Positions 25,829 to 34,810 of a stretch of DNA of 64,000 nucleotides are shown here, one piece after another (positions within the stretch are counted from its first letter, which is position 1; each line of letters begins with the position of its first letter). Source of the DNA: Dolichospermum sp. FACHB-1091 (GTDB taxonomy: Bacteria; Cyanobacteriota; Cyanobacteriia; Cyanobacteriales; Nostocaceae). The translations under genes and the position numbers were made by a program. The DNA is taken from positions 124,001-188,000 of the forward strand of contig NZ_JACJSB010000003.1 in NCBI RefSeq assembly GCF_014697585.1, given 5' to 3'. A model generated the notes under the pieces. That model worked only from the letters and a program-made list of their open reading frames with translations, had not been told where the DNA came from and did no database searches.

Positions 25829-26673
25829 CAGGAATGAAGGCAAATTCCTATATTTAAAAAGCAAGTATTTAGGGGGTTGAATCAACAAAAGTCTCAAATC
25901 CCCGACTTGTTCCTTAATCATGTCAATAACTGGTGAATTAATGCTATAATCGAACTATTTAGTTTTTCTATATCTGTTGTGCCTTTTAAGTTGACTAAGT
26001 AAGGAGGTTAAAGGAAACTTATCTCATGAAAGATCCGTCTCTTTGGGTATTGTTATCATCTCACCTAGAAAATAAATAGAAAGGTTAATTGAATTTCCCC
26101 GTTGGTTTGATAAATTTTTCTTTGTTTCCCATTATTTAGTAGACATGATCATCTTTTATCGATCTATTTTTCCCTGTTTAAGTGTTATAAACTGTAGATT
26201 TTTTAGTAAGGAGAATAACCCGCATTTTTTACAGGGGTTTCCGCTCTTATGAGGTACATCTTAAGCCACCTCCTCGCACCCCCCTCAATCCCCCCGCTGC
26301 GGGGGGAAGAAAAGGATAAATTTTTGATATTGGAGGGGGTTGGGGGTGGGGTTCTTGTACCTCATAACATCGGGAAGTGCTGTATGTCAGCAGTTGACAG
26401 TGGTGGGTATTTTTGGTATTTCTTATTGACATTGACCACTAGAACAGGTAGATCATACAAACAAAACCCGGAAATTTTCCTTAGTCCAGGGTATGACTAA
26501 ACTTGTCTAAGTATTGACTCCGTTTGTGTAGTAGGGATTTTTGATAAACTTCTTACTCTCAGGTGTAGGAAAATAATGGAAATAGTGTCATAAATTATCA
26601 AATTTTTGAGAAATTTAAAGATATTAATTTGATATTCACTAATTCAATAAATATAAATCAGGAGAAAAGAACT
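25829..26673. other. Long gene-free region before amiC1
   Basis: 845 bases. Holds the 151-bp MITE at 26232-26382 and AT-rich DNA. The remaining sequence shows AAGGAGG near 26002, with a 17-codon frame beginning at 26026 that is too distant from it to be convincing. The amiC1 promoter probably lies between 26383 and 26660. No RNA gene recognised. Confidence 0.5.
26232..26382. mobile_element. 151-bp MITE of the CAG/GAGGTACA family, copy 1
   Basis: TA on both sides (26230-26231 and 26383-26384). Ends CAGGGGTTTCCGCTCTTATG AGGTACA and TGTACCTCATAACATCGGGA AGTGCTG, an imperfect ~28-bp inverted repeat. The centre is a long GC-rich palindrome (CCCCCGCTGCGGGGGG). Exactly the same length as the copy at 61917-62067, in opposite orientation. 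TA flanks suggest mobilisation by a Tc1/mariner-IS630-type transposase. Confidence 0.85.
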
Positions 26674-28524
26674 GTGAAATTAGAGTGGTTGCTACCCGGT
26701 ACTTTTGGAAGTATACTCATGCTATCGTCGCCGAGTTTAGCCACAACCCTGGAATCTTGGCGATTTTACCCCAATCAAAACCTGTTAGAAATTAATACAA
26801 GTGGTGGTGTCCAACCACAAGCACAACTAATTTTTAATCCCACTCGCTTAGTAATTGACTTACCGGGTGTAAAATTGGGACCTTCTCAGTTAACCCAACC
26901 TGGTAGAGGAGTGCGGGAAATTCGTATTGGCCAGTTTGACGAACAAACAACACGGATAGTTTTAGAATTGAGTCCTGGTTATACCCTAGACCCTAATCAG
27001 GTAAAATTTGTCCCTAAACGTGCTAATCGTTGGACTGTACAATTACCAAAATTAGAAAGGGAGTCTCTATCACCCCAGGGGGAAAATCCTGAAAATACTA
27101 CTAATAATAATTACAATCTAGTTAATATCGTCCCCCAATCTAAACCTGAGTTTTCACCAATAGCGAGTAGTAGTGGGGGAAAAACTCAGTTAGAGAATTT
27201 ACAAATTACTGGTGACGGCTTTTTTGTTCGTACTAATGGCGGTAGTCCTCAAACAAGAACCATCAGAAGCCGTGATAAAACTACTATATTTGTTGATATC
27301 CTAGATACAACCTTATCACCAAACTTAACCCCAGGAAAATTAGCAGTTAATAAATACGGTGTTTCCCGCATTGAATTTACTCAATTGCGAACCACACCAA
27401 CATCTGTGCGTATGACCTTGAGGGTAGAAGAAAATAGCCCTGACTGGCGAGTAACTTCCAGTAGCAGCGGTTTAGTTCTGCTTCCTAGCAGGGGAGTTGT
27501 GAGTTTACCTGAAAATGGGAATCTGCCGCCAAGTATAAATAATAACGATAATAACGGCTCGACTGCAACTATTGAGTCTGTAGCAATTGTGAATAATGGC
27601 ACACAATTACTGATTAGATCCGATCAAACTGTATCTGCGACAACTGGTTGGGATAGAAGCACTGGTTTATTTCGCATTACTATTCCCAACGCTAACTTAG
27701 CGCCGGATATCAAAAGTCCCACCTTTGAAACTAATAGTCCTATACTCAAACTCCGTCTTCAACCTCAACCGCCAAATACTGTAGTTATTTTTATTCAACC
27801 TGCGTCAGGTATTAGCCTTGGACCTATTAATCCAGCCGGAGACAACCTGTTGGCTTTAAAACTACAAGGATCTCGTTTAATGAGACCACCTTTAATCTTA
27901 CCACCTTTATCACCACCAAAGCAAGAAATACCTGACCTAAATCCACAACAGCCAGAAAACAGACCTCAACCCACAGTTCCCAAAGGAAAATTAGTAGTTG
28001 TCATTGACCCCGGACATGGTGGTAAAGATTCAGGTGCGGTTGGTATCGGGGGAGTACAGGAAAAAAATGTCATTTTACCCATTGGGAAAAGGATTGCTGA
28101 AGTTTTGGAACGAAACGGTATTCAGGTGATTATGACTAGAGATTCTGATTACTTTGTTACCTTACCAGGAAGAATAACCATAGCCCAACGGGCTAAAGCT
28201 GATGTATTTGTGAGTATTCACGCTAATTCAGCAGGTGCGAATCGTCCAGAAGTCAACGGTTTAGAAACCTATTATTATGATAATGGTTTAACATTAGCTC
28301 GCATTGTCCATAGTAAAATTCTGCAAAATCTCAATGTTAGAGACAGGAATGTACGCAAAGCCAGATTTTATGTACTTCGCAAAAACTCCATGCCATCAAT
28401 TTTAGTAGAAACTGGTTTCGTAACTGGCAGAGAAGATGTTACCAATCTCAATAGTCCAGCCTATCAAAATAAAATGGCAGATGCGATCGCCCAGGGGATT
28501 CTTCAGTATTTAAGATCCAGATAA
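26674..28524 (+). CDS. amiC1: N-acetylmuramoyl-L-alanine amidase with AMIN domains (AmiC1)
   Basis: 616 residues from GTG 26674, fixed by AGGAGA at 26660-26665 and a signal peptide (KLEWLLPGTFGSILMLSSPS LA). AMIN domain about 22-125 (LESWRFYPNQNLLEINTSGG), a second AMIN-like beta domain about 290-400 with a Pro-rich linker (LPPLSPPKQEIPDLNPQQP), then Amidase_3 catalytic domain about 440-615: zinc ligands in VIDPGHGGKDSG (~443), SIHANSA (~512) and catalytic Glu in VETGF (~578). Cleaves peptide stems from septal peptidoglycan. In Anabaena the tandem pair drills nanopores for septal junctions and is needed for filament communication; assignment as amiC1 follows gene order. Confidence 0.87.
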   Translation: MKLEWLLPGTFGSILMLSSPSLATTLESWRFYPNQNLLEINTSGGVQPQAQLIFNPTRLVIDLPGVKLGPSQLTQPGRGVREIRIGQFDEQTTRIVLELSPGYTLDPNQVKFVPKRANRWTVQLPKLERESLSPQGENPENTTNNNYNLVNIVPQSKPEFSPIASSSGGKTQLENLQITGDGFFVRTNGGSPQTRTIRSRDKTTIFVDILDTTLSPNLTPGKLAVNKYGVSRIEFTQLRTTPTSVRMTLRVEENSPDWRVTSSSSGLVLLPSRGVVSLPENGNLPPSINNNDNNGSTATIESVAIVNNGTQLLIRSDQTVSATTGWDRSTGLFRITIPNANLAPDIKSPTFETNSPILKLRLQPQPPNTVVIFIQPASGISLGPINPAGDNLLALKLQGSRLMRPPLILPPLSPPKQEIPDLNPQQPENRPQPTVPKGKLVVVIDPGHGGKDSGAVGIGGVQEKNVILPIGKRIAEVLERNGIQVIMTRDSDYFVTLPGRITIAQRAKADVFVSIHANSAGANRPEVNGLETYYYDNGLTLARIVHSKILQNLNVRDRNVRKARFYVLRKNSMPSILVETGFVTGREDVTNLNSPAYQNKMADAIAQGILQYLRSR

Positions 28525-28764
28525 ATAGTAATTTATAACACTCAACACCACACATAATCACCAATGCCAGAAAAATAAATTTGCTCAAAAAATCTTAAAA
28601 CTAAAATTATATGCTAAAATGTTACGCCATTAGCCGTGTATTATGGCAACGCCACAATCTTGGACTTGAGCAAAGTCAAAGTTAAAGCGGTGAAGTGTGT
28701 GAAGATTAGCCTCTAAATTGAGATATTGACAAATGATGATGAATGCAAATCAGGAGAAAGGATT

Positions 28765-30639
28765 GTGAAACTACATTGGTTAATACCCAGCACTTTTGGC
28801 ACGGTCTTCATGCTATCTTCCCCTGCTTTGGCTGGAAAATTAGAATCTTGGCGGTTTGATCCTAATCAAAATCGGCTGGAAATTAATACATCTACTGCTG
28901 TCCAACCCCAAGCCCAACTGATTTTTGACCCGACTCGCTTGGTAATTGACTTACCAGGGACGGAATTTGGTCGTCCGCAATTAATACAACAAATTGGTGG
29001 CCAAATTCGCGCTGTCCGCATTGGGCAATTTGACGCACAAACAACACGCTTAGTTGTAGAACTTGCTCCTGGTTACACCTTCAACTCTAGCCTAATCAAA
29101 TTTGTTCCCATAAGTAGTAACCGCTGGATAGTAGAATTACCGAAGCCAGAAGTTGCTTCTGGGGAAACTGAAGAACCATCAACACTACCGCCTTCAGATA
29201 TATCATCTCAAACTACACTGCCCCCTCAAAGTATTTACAATGTAGTCACAACAAATCCCATTACCCCATCTAAACAGGAAATATCGCCAGCAACCGTAGT
29301 TCAGATAGAGAAATTACAAGTCACAGGAGATGGTTTTTTTATTAGTAGCAGTGGTGGTAATCCTCAATTGCAAGTCAATCCCAGCAATGATCATCGCTCT
29401 GTAAACATTGATATCATTGGTGCATCTTTATCACCAAATATGGGACAACGGGATTTATTAATTAATCGCTATGGTGTCCGGCGCATCCAATTTAGCCAAT
29501 TACCAAGTAGTCCGTCTGTTGTTCGCATGACCTTGCAGTTAGATAGCACTAGTCGTAATTGGCGAGCAATGGCTAGCAGTAATAGCGGTTTTATCGTCAT
29601 CCCAGATCGTGTTAGTAAATCATCTAATAATGATGATCAATCTTATACACCATCAGCTAATGACTCCCCCGCGATTATTCAATCTGTGGAAATGGGTGGA
29701 AACGGCACACAACTACTGATTCGGGCAGATCAAAGAATATCTGCTACCACTGGCTGGGATAGAAGCTCAGGTCTATTTCGCATCACCATTCCTAATGCTA
29801 AGTTAGCCAATCAGGTCCAAGGTCCTAGTTTTAATGCTCACAGCCCTATTCTTAAAGTCCGTCTTCAACCCCAAGCTCCCAATACCGTAGTTGTTCTTGT
29901 TCAACCTGCTTCCGGTGTTAGCTTTGGTGTACTCAATCAAGTCACCTCTGGTTTGTTAGCACTACCATTACAAACTACCCTCCGCGCTCAACGCCCTGGA
30001 ATTATACCCCCTGTCCCTCCTATACCACGACCAGATCCCCCAAGTTTTAGCGCAGATACTTCTCAAACAAAACCCCAGCCACCTCTACCAGTCCCTAAAG
30101 GGAAAATTTTAGTAGTTATTGATCCGGGACATGGTGGTAAAGATTCTGGCGCTCCTGGACTAGGTGGGTTGCTAGAAAAGGATGTTGTTCTACCTATTAG
30201 TATAAAATTGGCTAGGATTTTAGAGCAAAATGGTGTGCAGGTGGTACTGACTAGAGATGCTGACTTTTTTGTGGAACTCCAAGGACGGGTAGATATAGCC
30301 AGGCGTGTTAATGCTACTCTGTTCGTCAGCATTCACGCCAATTCCGTGGATAATCGCCCTGATGTCAATGGCTTAGAAGTCTATTATTATGACAGTGGTT
30401 ATGGTTTAGCAGAAACTGTTCGTCAAGCCATTCTCCAAAATATCAGTACCCTGAATAATCGAGGAACTCGTAAAGCTAGATTTTATGTGCTGAGAAAAAA
30501 TTCTATGCCTGCTATTTTAGTGGAAACAGGTTATATGACTGGTCGAGAAGATAATCCCCGTTTAGGATCATCAGAGTATCAAACTCGTATGGCTGAGGGC
30601 ATAGCTCGTGGTGTTCTCAATTATTTAAAACAACGCTAA
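28765..30639 (+). CDS. amiC2: N-acetylmuramoyl-L-alanine amidase with AMIN domains (AmiC2)
   Basis: 624 residues from GTG 28765, set by AGGAGAAAGG just upstream and by a signal peptide like that of amiC1 (KLHWLIPSTFGTVFMLSSPA LA). Same architecture: AMIN about 22-125, second AMIN-like domain about 300-405, Pro-rich linker (PPVPPIPRPDPPSF), Amidase_3 with VIDPGHGGKDSG (~451), SIHANSV (~520) and VETGY (~584). It is a tandem paralogue of amiC1, 240 bases downstream, with clear divergence of linkers but conserved catalytic residues. Septum peptidoglycan hydrolase, periplasmic. The intergenic gap is large enough for its own promoter. Confidence 0.87.
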   Translation: MKLHWLIPSTFGTVFMLSSPALAGKLESWRFDPNQNRLEINTSTAVQPQAQLIFDPTRLVIDLPGTEFGRPQLIQQIGGQIRAVRIGQFDAQTTRLVVELAPGYTFNSSLIKFVPISSNRWIVELPKPEVASGETEEPSTLPPSDISSQTTLPPQSIYNVVTTNPITPSKQEISPATVVQIEKLQVTGDGFFISSSGGNPQLQVNPSNDHRSVNIDIIGASLSPNMGQRDLLINRYGVRRIQFSQLPSSPSVVRMTLQLDSTSRNWRAMASSNSGFIVIPDRVSKSSNNDDQSYTPSANDSPAIIQSVEMGGNGTQLLIRADQRISATTGWDRSSGLFRITIPNAKLANQVQGPSFNAHSPILKVRLQPQAPNTVVVLVQPASGVSFGVLNQVTSGLLALPLQTTLRAQRPGIIPPVPPIPRPDPPSFSADTSQTKPQPPLPVPKGKILVVIDPGHGGKDSGAPGLGGLLEKDVVLPISIKLARILEQNGVQVVLTRDADFFVELQGRVDIARRVNATLFVSIHANSVDNRPDVNGLEVYYYDSGYGLAETVRQAILQNISTLNNRGTRKARFYVLRKNSMPAILVETGYMTGREDNPRLGSSEYQTRMAEGIARGVLNYLKQR

Positions 30640-30780
30640 TCATAGCATTTCCCATCCTCATAGGTACAGGAATAGAGAATTAACCGCAGATAAACGCAGA
30701 TAATTTTGTACCTCAGTGGACTAGGAAATGGTATATTGTTTTCTATTTACCACTAACCACAATCTAAATTAATATTTGCT

Positions 30781-31638
30781 GTGTATTCACCTTCTATTTT
30801 TGATAGTCATTTTCATGCTTTCTCCCCTCAAGAACCTCAACGCGCTCCTATTGGGGTATTTGATAGCGGTGTCGGCGGACTAACCGTACTGCGACAACTG
30901 TATCAACAGCTTCCCAATGAATCAATTATTTATGTGGGGGACACAGCCCGTCTTCCTTATGGTATTCGTTCTCAAACAGAAATTCTGCAATTTGTCCGGG
31001 AAATCCTCCACTGGATGCACCAGCAACGGGTTAAAATGGCAATTATGGCTTGTAACACCAGTTCGGCTCTGGCATTAGATATTGTCCGTCAAGAATTTGA
31101 TTTCCCCATTTTAGGTGTGATTTTACCGGGTGCAAAGGCGGCTGTTCAGCAAGGGCAGCGTATTGGTGTTATTGCTACCCCAGCAACGGCTCAAAGTAAT
31201 GCCTATCGTCAAGCTATTTTAGAAATTAAATCTAATGTCCAAGTTTGGCAGGTCAGTTGTCCGGAGTTTGTCCCCCTAATTGAGCAAAATCGCATCCATG
31301 ACCCTTATACTACTCAAATAGCCAAAACTTATCTAGAACCTTTACTTCACCAAGAAATAGATACTTTAGTTTATGGTTGTACCCATTATCCTCATTTATC
31401 ACCAGTTTTGCGATCGCTCCTCCCCACCCAAGTCAAGCTAATTGACCCGGCGGTTTATGTGGTAGCAGCTTGCTCCCAAGAGTTAGACATATTAGGTATT
31501 AAAAATACTCATCCACCCATGCCTACCCGCTTCGCGGTCAGCGGTTGTCCTCAACAATTTACTCAGTCTGGTTTCCAGTGGTTGGGCTATACTCCCATGG
31601 TAGAACAGGTATGTTTTGCTGATGCAGTTGTATCTTAA
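30781..31638 (+). CDS. murI: Glutamate racemase
   Basis: 285 residues from GTG 30781. Makes D-glutamate for peptidoglycan. Signatures intact: GVFDSGVGGLTVLRQL (25-40), YVGDTARLPYG (51-61), catalytic Cys91 in MACNTSS and Cys200 in VYGCTHYPH. About 20 residues precede the conserved core, so the real start might be slightly downstream, but no better start codon with a ribosome site is visible. Third gene of the amiC1-amiC2-murI cluster on the same strand, all for cell wall metabolism. Confidence 0.94.
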   Translation: MYSPSIFDSHFHAFSPQEPQRAPIGVFDSGVGGLTVLRQLYQQLPNESIIYVGDTARLPYGIRSQTEILQFVREILHWMHQQRVKMAIMACNTSSALALDIVRQEFDFPILGVILPGAKAAVQQGQRIGVIATPATAQSNAYRQAILEIKSNVQVWQVSCPEFVPLIEQNRIHDPYTTQIAKTYLEPLLHQEIDTLVYGCTHYPHLSPVLRSLLPTQVKLIDPAVYVVAACSQELDILGIKNTHPPMPTRFAVSGCPQQFTQSGFQWLGYTPMVEQVCFADAVVS

Positions 31639-31713
31639 AGTCAGGAGTCACGAGGGAGAGAAAATAAGAAAATTCTTCCCCTGCTTCCCCCCTCCCCTCC
31701 TGGAAAGTCCCCG

Positions 31714-32055
31714 TCATTGACTATTGACTACTCCGGTGACATTCGCAGTTAGTCCCCTCTGCTGCTTGTAATTATCTCGGATAGTATTAGAATTGCTTCG
31801 ACGAACATCTTTCCTGCCCGTTCGCTTTGCTAGTGCTAATAATAGGTATACACTAAATAAGTAGCCAGCAGCTAAAATAAATATCATCATAGGCATATTT
31901 CCGTAAATCATTGTTCCACCATCTTTGATTGCTAAGGAATATAAAATTGCACACAAAATTAGCAAAACTCCAGTCAACCAAGTGTCTTCTTGATTTCTGT
32001 AGTTAGCTACACCAGGACTTCCAGAGGAAAACCCGAATTTCTCTGGTCAGTCCAT
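31714..32055 (-). pseudogene. Small membrane protein gene with an in-frame TGA at codon 3
   Basis: Downstream of TTG 31977 the frame encodes 87 residues with two membrane helices (TGVLLILCAILYSLAI and MMIFILAAGYLFSVYLLLAL) and a basic tail (KRTGRKDVRRSNSNTIRDN). The same frame extends upstream without stops through PEKFGFSSGSPGVANYRNQE DTW to a TGA (32049-32047) and, two codons before it, ATG (32055-32053), reading ATG GAC TGA. This looks like a coding start interrupted by a nonsense change (for example Trp to stop). It may now be translated from TTG 31977, or be dead, or contain a sequencing error. Family not recognised. Confidence 0.5.
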
Positions 32056-32598
32056 TTATTTTCTTTAGTATCAACCTTCCCAGGCTATACATCTGACAGC
32101 AGTAAGATTGCTACATAGTAACCAATAACTGCGCTCATCAGCAGTCTACCTAGCCTGTGTTATTGACCTCACACCAATTTAAATAGATATGCGCTGATAC
32201 TCAAGGTGGGCTGAATACGTTGAGTTAGTTCCATGATTGGAAAAGCATAATTCAACTCAAAAGGTATGCTTGCCGTACAGAGTTTAAATAGGAATAATTT
32301 CCATCTTCTCTTTGGCAGGGAGTTATTTTAGACTCACAACACTACTGAGCAAAAACACGCTGTGATGATTTTACTTCGGAAGTGAATAATCTGAAAAATT
32401 TAATATTTCTACAACCTAGCGTAACACAATCGGCCTGAATTTGAAGCTATCTTCTAGACTAAATTTTAAATTTTTTTACTGCTGACAACCAGCTTAAATT
32501 TATTAAATATAAGTGTTGCTTGTATCACGTTACATCTTGGATCATTACTTACTTCTTCCTCAAGTTAACAAAAATCTATTATTTTTAAGTAATTCCTG

Positions 32599-32670
32599 AT
32601 TCAATACCTATGCCAATTTTCTCAAAATAGGTCTCAAACCGAATAAAATCCTTACCCCATTAATAGGGTT
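32599..32670 (+). repeat. Dispersed ~70-bp repeat, copy A
   Basis: Reads ATTCAATACCTATGCCAATT then TCTCAAAATAGGTCTCAAAC CGAATAAAATCCTTACCCCA TTAATAGGGT. Related copies: 52235-52304 (same strand) and 59771-59832 (opposite strand). Confidence 0.75.
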
Positions 32671-32768
32671 TTTAGCGAATTAGCCCCCATCGTAACATAT
32701 TTTCAAACTCATATAGAGAGTTTGCTGAATAAATCTAAAATTTTCCTTTTGACCAAAAATATGGGATA

Positions 32769-32936
32769 AAAGCCCCGTCCTTCTAGGACAGCTTTATGAT
32801 AAAACAAGATATAGTAGCCTTATTTACGGCATGAGGAGACTATCAACGAACGTCGAGGGATAATAAGACTATTTTGCTAGCACAACCCAATGAAGCAAGG
32901 AATCCTGGGATTTTAGGACGAGGAAGTATGTCAATA
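32769..32936 (+). mobile_element. Possible decayed IS200/IS605-type element end
   Basis: Begins with a hairpin (AAGCCCCGTCCTTCTAGGAC AGCTTT) and ends ATTTTAGGACGAGGAAGTAT GTCAA. In one frame the end reads SKESWDFRTRKYV, similar in pattern to TnpB C-terminal tails. No transposase frame remains. Tentative. Confidence 0.3.
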
Positions 32937-33065
32937 TTGCCTCGTGACCATAGATATAGATATTGAAAATCAGATTGCTGGAGGAAAACTTTGCCGTGCT
33001 ACTGGGTTATCTTAAAATTAAAGGATATGTAAACTTTTGTAACCTAAGCCAGAGTCCGCCCATCC

Positions 33066-34037
33066 ATGACCCCAGCCACCTCCCTGTTTGCCCCTGTGGA
33101 AGCAGACCTGCAAATACTAGCAGATAACCTTAAACAGCTAGTTGGAAATCGCCACCCCATTCTTTATGCCGCAGCCGAACATTTATTCGGTGCTGGGGGT
33201 AAGCGCATCAGACCCGCCATAGTGCTACTTATATCGCGGGCGACTATGTTAAACAAAGATATCACAGCGCGTCACAGACGATTAGCAGAAATTACAGAAA
33301 TGATCCACACAGCTAGTTTGGTACATGATGATGTAGTAGATGAGTCAAGTGTCCGCCGTGGTGTACCGACTGTACATAGTTTGTTTGGTAATCGCATTGC
33401 TGTACTTGCGGGGGATTTCCTCTTTGCTCAATCTTCGTGGTATTTAGCGAATCTCAACAATTTGGATGTTGTCAAACTACTTTCAGAAGTAATTATGGAT
33501 TTAGCAGCTGGGGAAATCCAGCAAGGACTAAATCGTTTTGATGCTAGTCTTTCTACAGAAACTTACCTGCAAAAGAGCTATTACAAAACAGCGTCATTAA
33601 TTGCCAACAGTTCTAAAGCCGCTGGATTAATTAGTGAAGCATCCCTAGAAACTGCCGAACACTTGCATAGTTATGGTCGCCATTTAGGTCTTTCCTTTCA
33701 GATAGTAGATGATATTCTTGATTTCACCAGTTCAACAGAAACTCTGGGTAAACCAGTCGGTTCTGATCTCAAAAGTGGCAACCTAACAGCACCAGCTTTA
33801 TACGCCTTAGAAGAAAAACCTGACTTGGAGGCCTTAATTGCCAGAGAGTTTGCCCAGAGTGGGGATTTAGAGCAGGCATTGGCACTAATTCATGATAGTC
33901 GAGGTATTGAGCGTGCTAAAGAATTAGCTGCACACCATGCTAAACTGGCCACTGAGCATATCAGCATTTTAGATCCATCAGAATCACGCCAAGCTTTAAT
34001 GGATTTGACTGGACATGTACTCAGTCGGCTCTACTAA
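33066..34037 (+). CDS. sds: Solanesyl diphosphate synthase (trans-polyprenyl synthase)
   Basis: 323 residues. Condenses isopentenyl diphosphate to make the long (C45) side chain of plastoquinone. Conserved GGKRIRP (44-50), first Asp-rich motif DDVVD at 88-92, second DDILD at 215-219, and the KTASLI helix, all intact. Start ATG 33066 gives the usual N-terminus. Position between murI and hetZ follows the order I recall from Anabaena sp. PCC 7120. A 10-bp hairpin follows the stop. Confidence 0.9.
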   Translation: MTPATSLFAPVEADLQILADNLKQLVGNRHPILYAAAEHLFGAGGKRIRPAIVLLISRATMLNKDITARHRRLAEITEMIHTASLVHDDVVDESSVRRGVPTVHSLFGNRIAVLAGDFLFAQSSWYLANLNNLDVVKLLSEVIMDLAAGEIQQGLNRFDASLSTETYLQKSYYKTASLIANSSKAAGLISEASLETAEHLHSYGRHLGLSFQIVDDILDFTSSTETLGKPVGSDLKSGNLTAPALYALEEKPDLEALIAREFAQSGDLEQALALIHDSRGIERAKELAAHHAKLATEHISILDPSESRQALMDLTGHVLSRLY

Positions 34038-34048
34038 AAAATTTAGGG

Positions 34049-34086
34049 AGATTTAAGATTTGGGATTTTGGATGTTAAATCTCCTT
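34049..34086. terminator. 10-bp hairpin between convergent sds and 34131 gene
   Basis: GGAGATTTAA and TTAAATCTCC pair perfectly around an 18-base loop. On the minus strand it is followed within 5 bases by a run of T (complement of AAAAAA near 34039), so it suits termination of the minus-strand gene; on the plus strand it lies just past sds. Confidence 0.6.
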
Positions 34087-34130
34087 AATCCCAGTTGATT
34101 TCCTATGTTTTTTTGAATTTTTCGGGCTGT

Positions 34131-34607
34131 TTAGGCAATATGGGGAGGAACTTTTCTTGAGCGTCTAAATTTTTGTAGTTGTTGCCCAATCAGTGTTTCC
34201 AGTTCAGATCGTCGCACTTCGACAGTATTAGTGATAATTCCTGGTGTTTCTACAAAAACTATGCTGTGTAATGGTTTGACAGCTACTAATTGGAACAAAA
34301 GGTGGGTGACGTACATGGAGGCTGGCAGCATAAGAGGGTCACGCCCAGCATCTGAGATTAGGGAAACATCCTGTATGGTAGGGAAAGCGTAAATAACTTG
34401 CTTTTCTATTCCTGGATTTGCGCGGTTGCTCAATGTTGTTAAAACCCAATCATGGTCAGAATTTTCGAGAATAAAGTATTGGTGGTGTTTTAACCTTTGG
34501 GCAATAGCGATTAACACAGGAGCGATTGATACCATAAGTTGTGGTGTCATACCATCCTGGGGTGCATTATCTATCAGCAATTGAATTTGTGCTTCTAAAT
34601 CCATCAT
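34131..34607 (-). CDS. Conserved hypothetical cyanobacterial protein
   Basis: 158 residues, soluble alpha/beta protein. Visible stretches: EAQIQLLIDNAPQDGMTPQL, VLIAIAQRLKHHQYFILENS, EKQVIYAFPTIQDVSLI and a Val/Glu-rich SIVFVETPGIITNTVEVRRS ELETLIGQQL. No signal peptide, no catalytic motif I recognise. It lies divergently from hetZ with 203 bases between starts, a position it also seems to keep in relatives. Start could be 34607 or the next ATG codon. No function proposed. Confidence 0.65.
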   Translation of the reverse strand: MMDLEAQIQLLIDNAPQDGMTPQLMVSIAPVLIAIAQRLKHHQYFILENSDHDWVLTTLSNRANPGIEKQVIYAFPTIQDVSLISDAGRDPLMLPASMYVTHLLFQLVAVKPLHSIVFVETPGIITNTVEVRRSELETLIGQQLQKFRRSRKVPPHIA

Positions 34608-34810
34608 GAATTGTTAATGACTTTTGGGTAATGGCTAAAACATAAGAGAGGAAGACCCCAGAAAATTGAGATTTACGAGTTCAATATTTTTTGGCGGCCA
34701 CACCCTCAATGTAAATTAGTTTGGGTTCAAGAAAAAAACTATGAAGCTAATATCCAAAGTCTAACAAGTCGTGTCCAAAATATGTTAGGGTCTTTTTGAG
34801 AACTGGGACT

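Larger units (their letters stand above)
32056..33065. other. Kilobase-long gene-free region before sds
   Basis: Contains a ~70-bp dispersed repeat (32599-32670) and a probable decayed IS200/IS605-type end (about 32769-32936). The rest is AT-rich with no open frame of coding character and no recognised RNA gene. TAACCTAAGCCAGAGTCCGC just before the sds ATG is the likely 5' untranslated part. Confidence 0.5.

Noticed and set aside
26026-26079. 17-codon frame after AAGGAGG
   Set aside because: The ribosome-like site is about 18 bases from the ATG, too far for normal initiation.
26249-26500. Open frames in the 151-bp MITE (also 61895-62116)
   Set aside because: The same frame appears in both MITE copies and reads through palindromes; no protein similarity expected.
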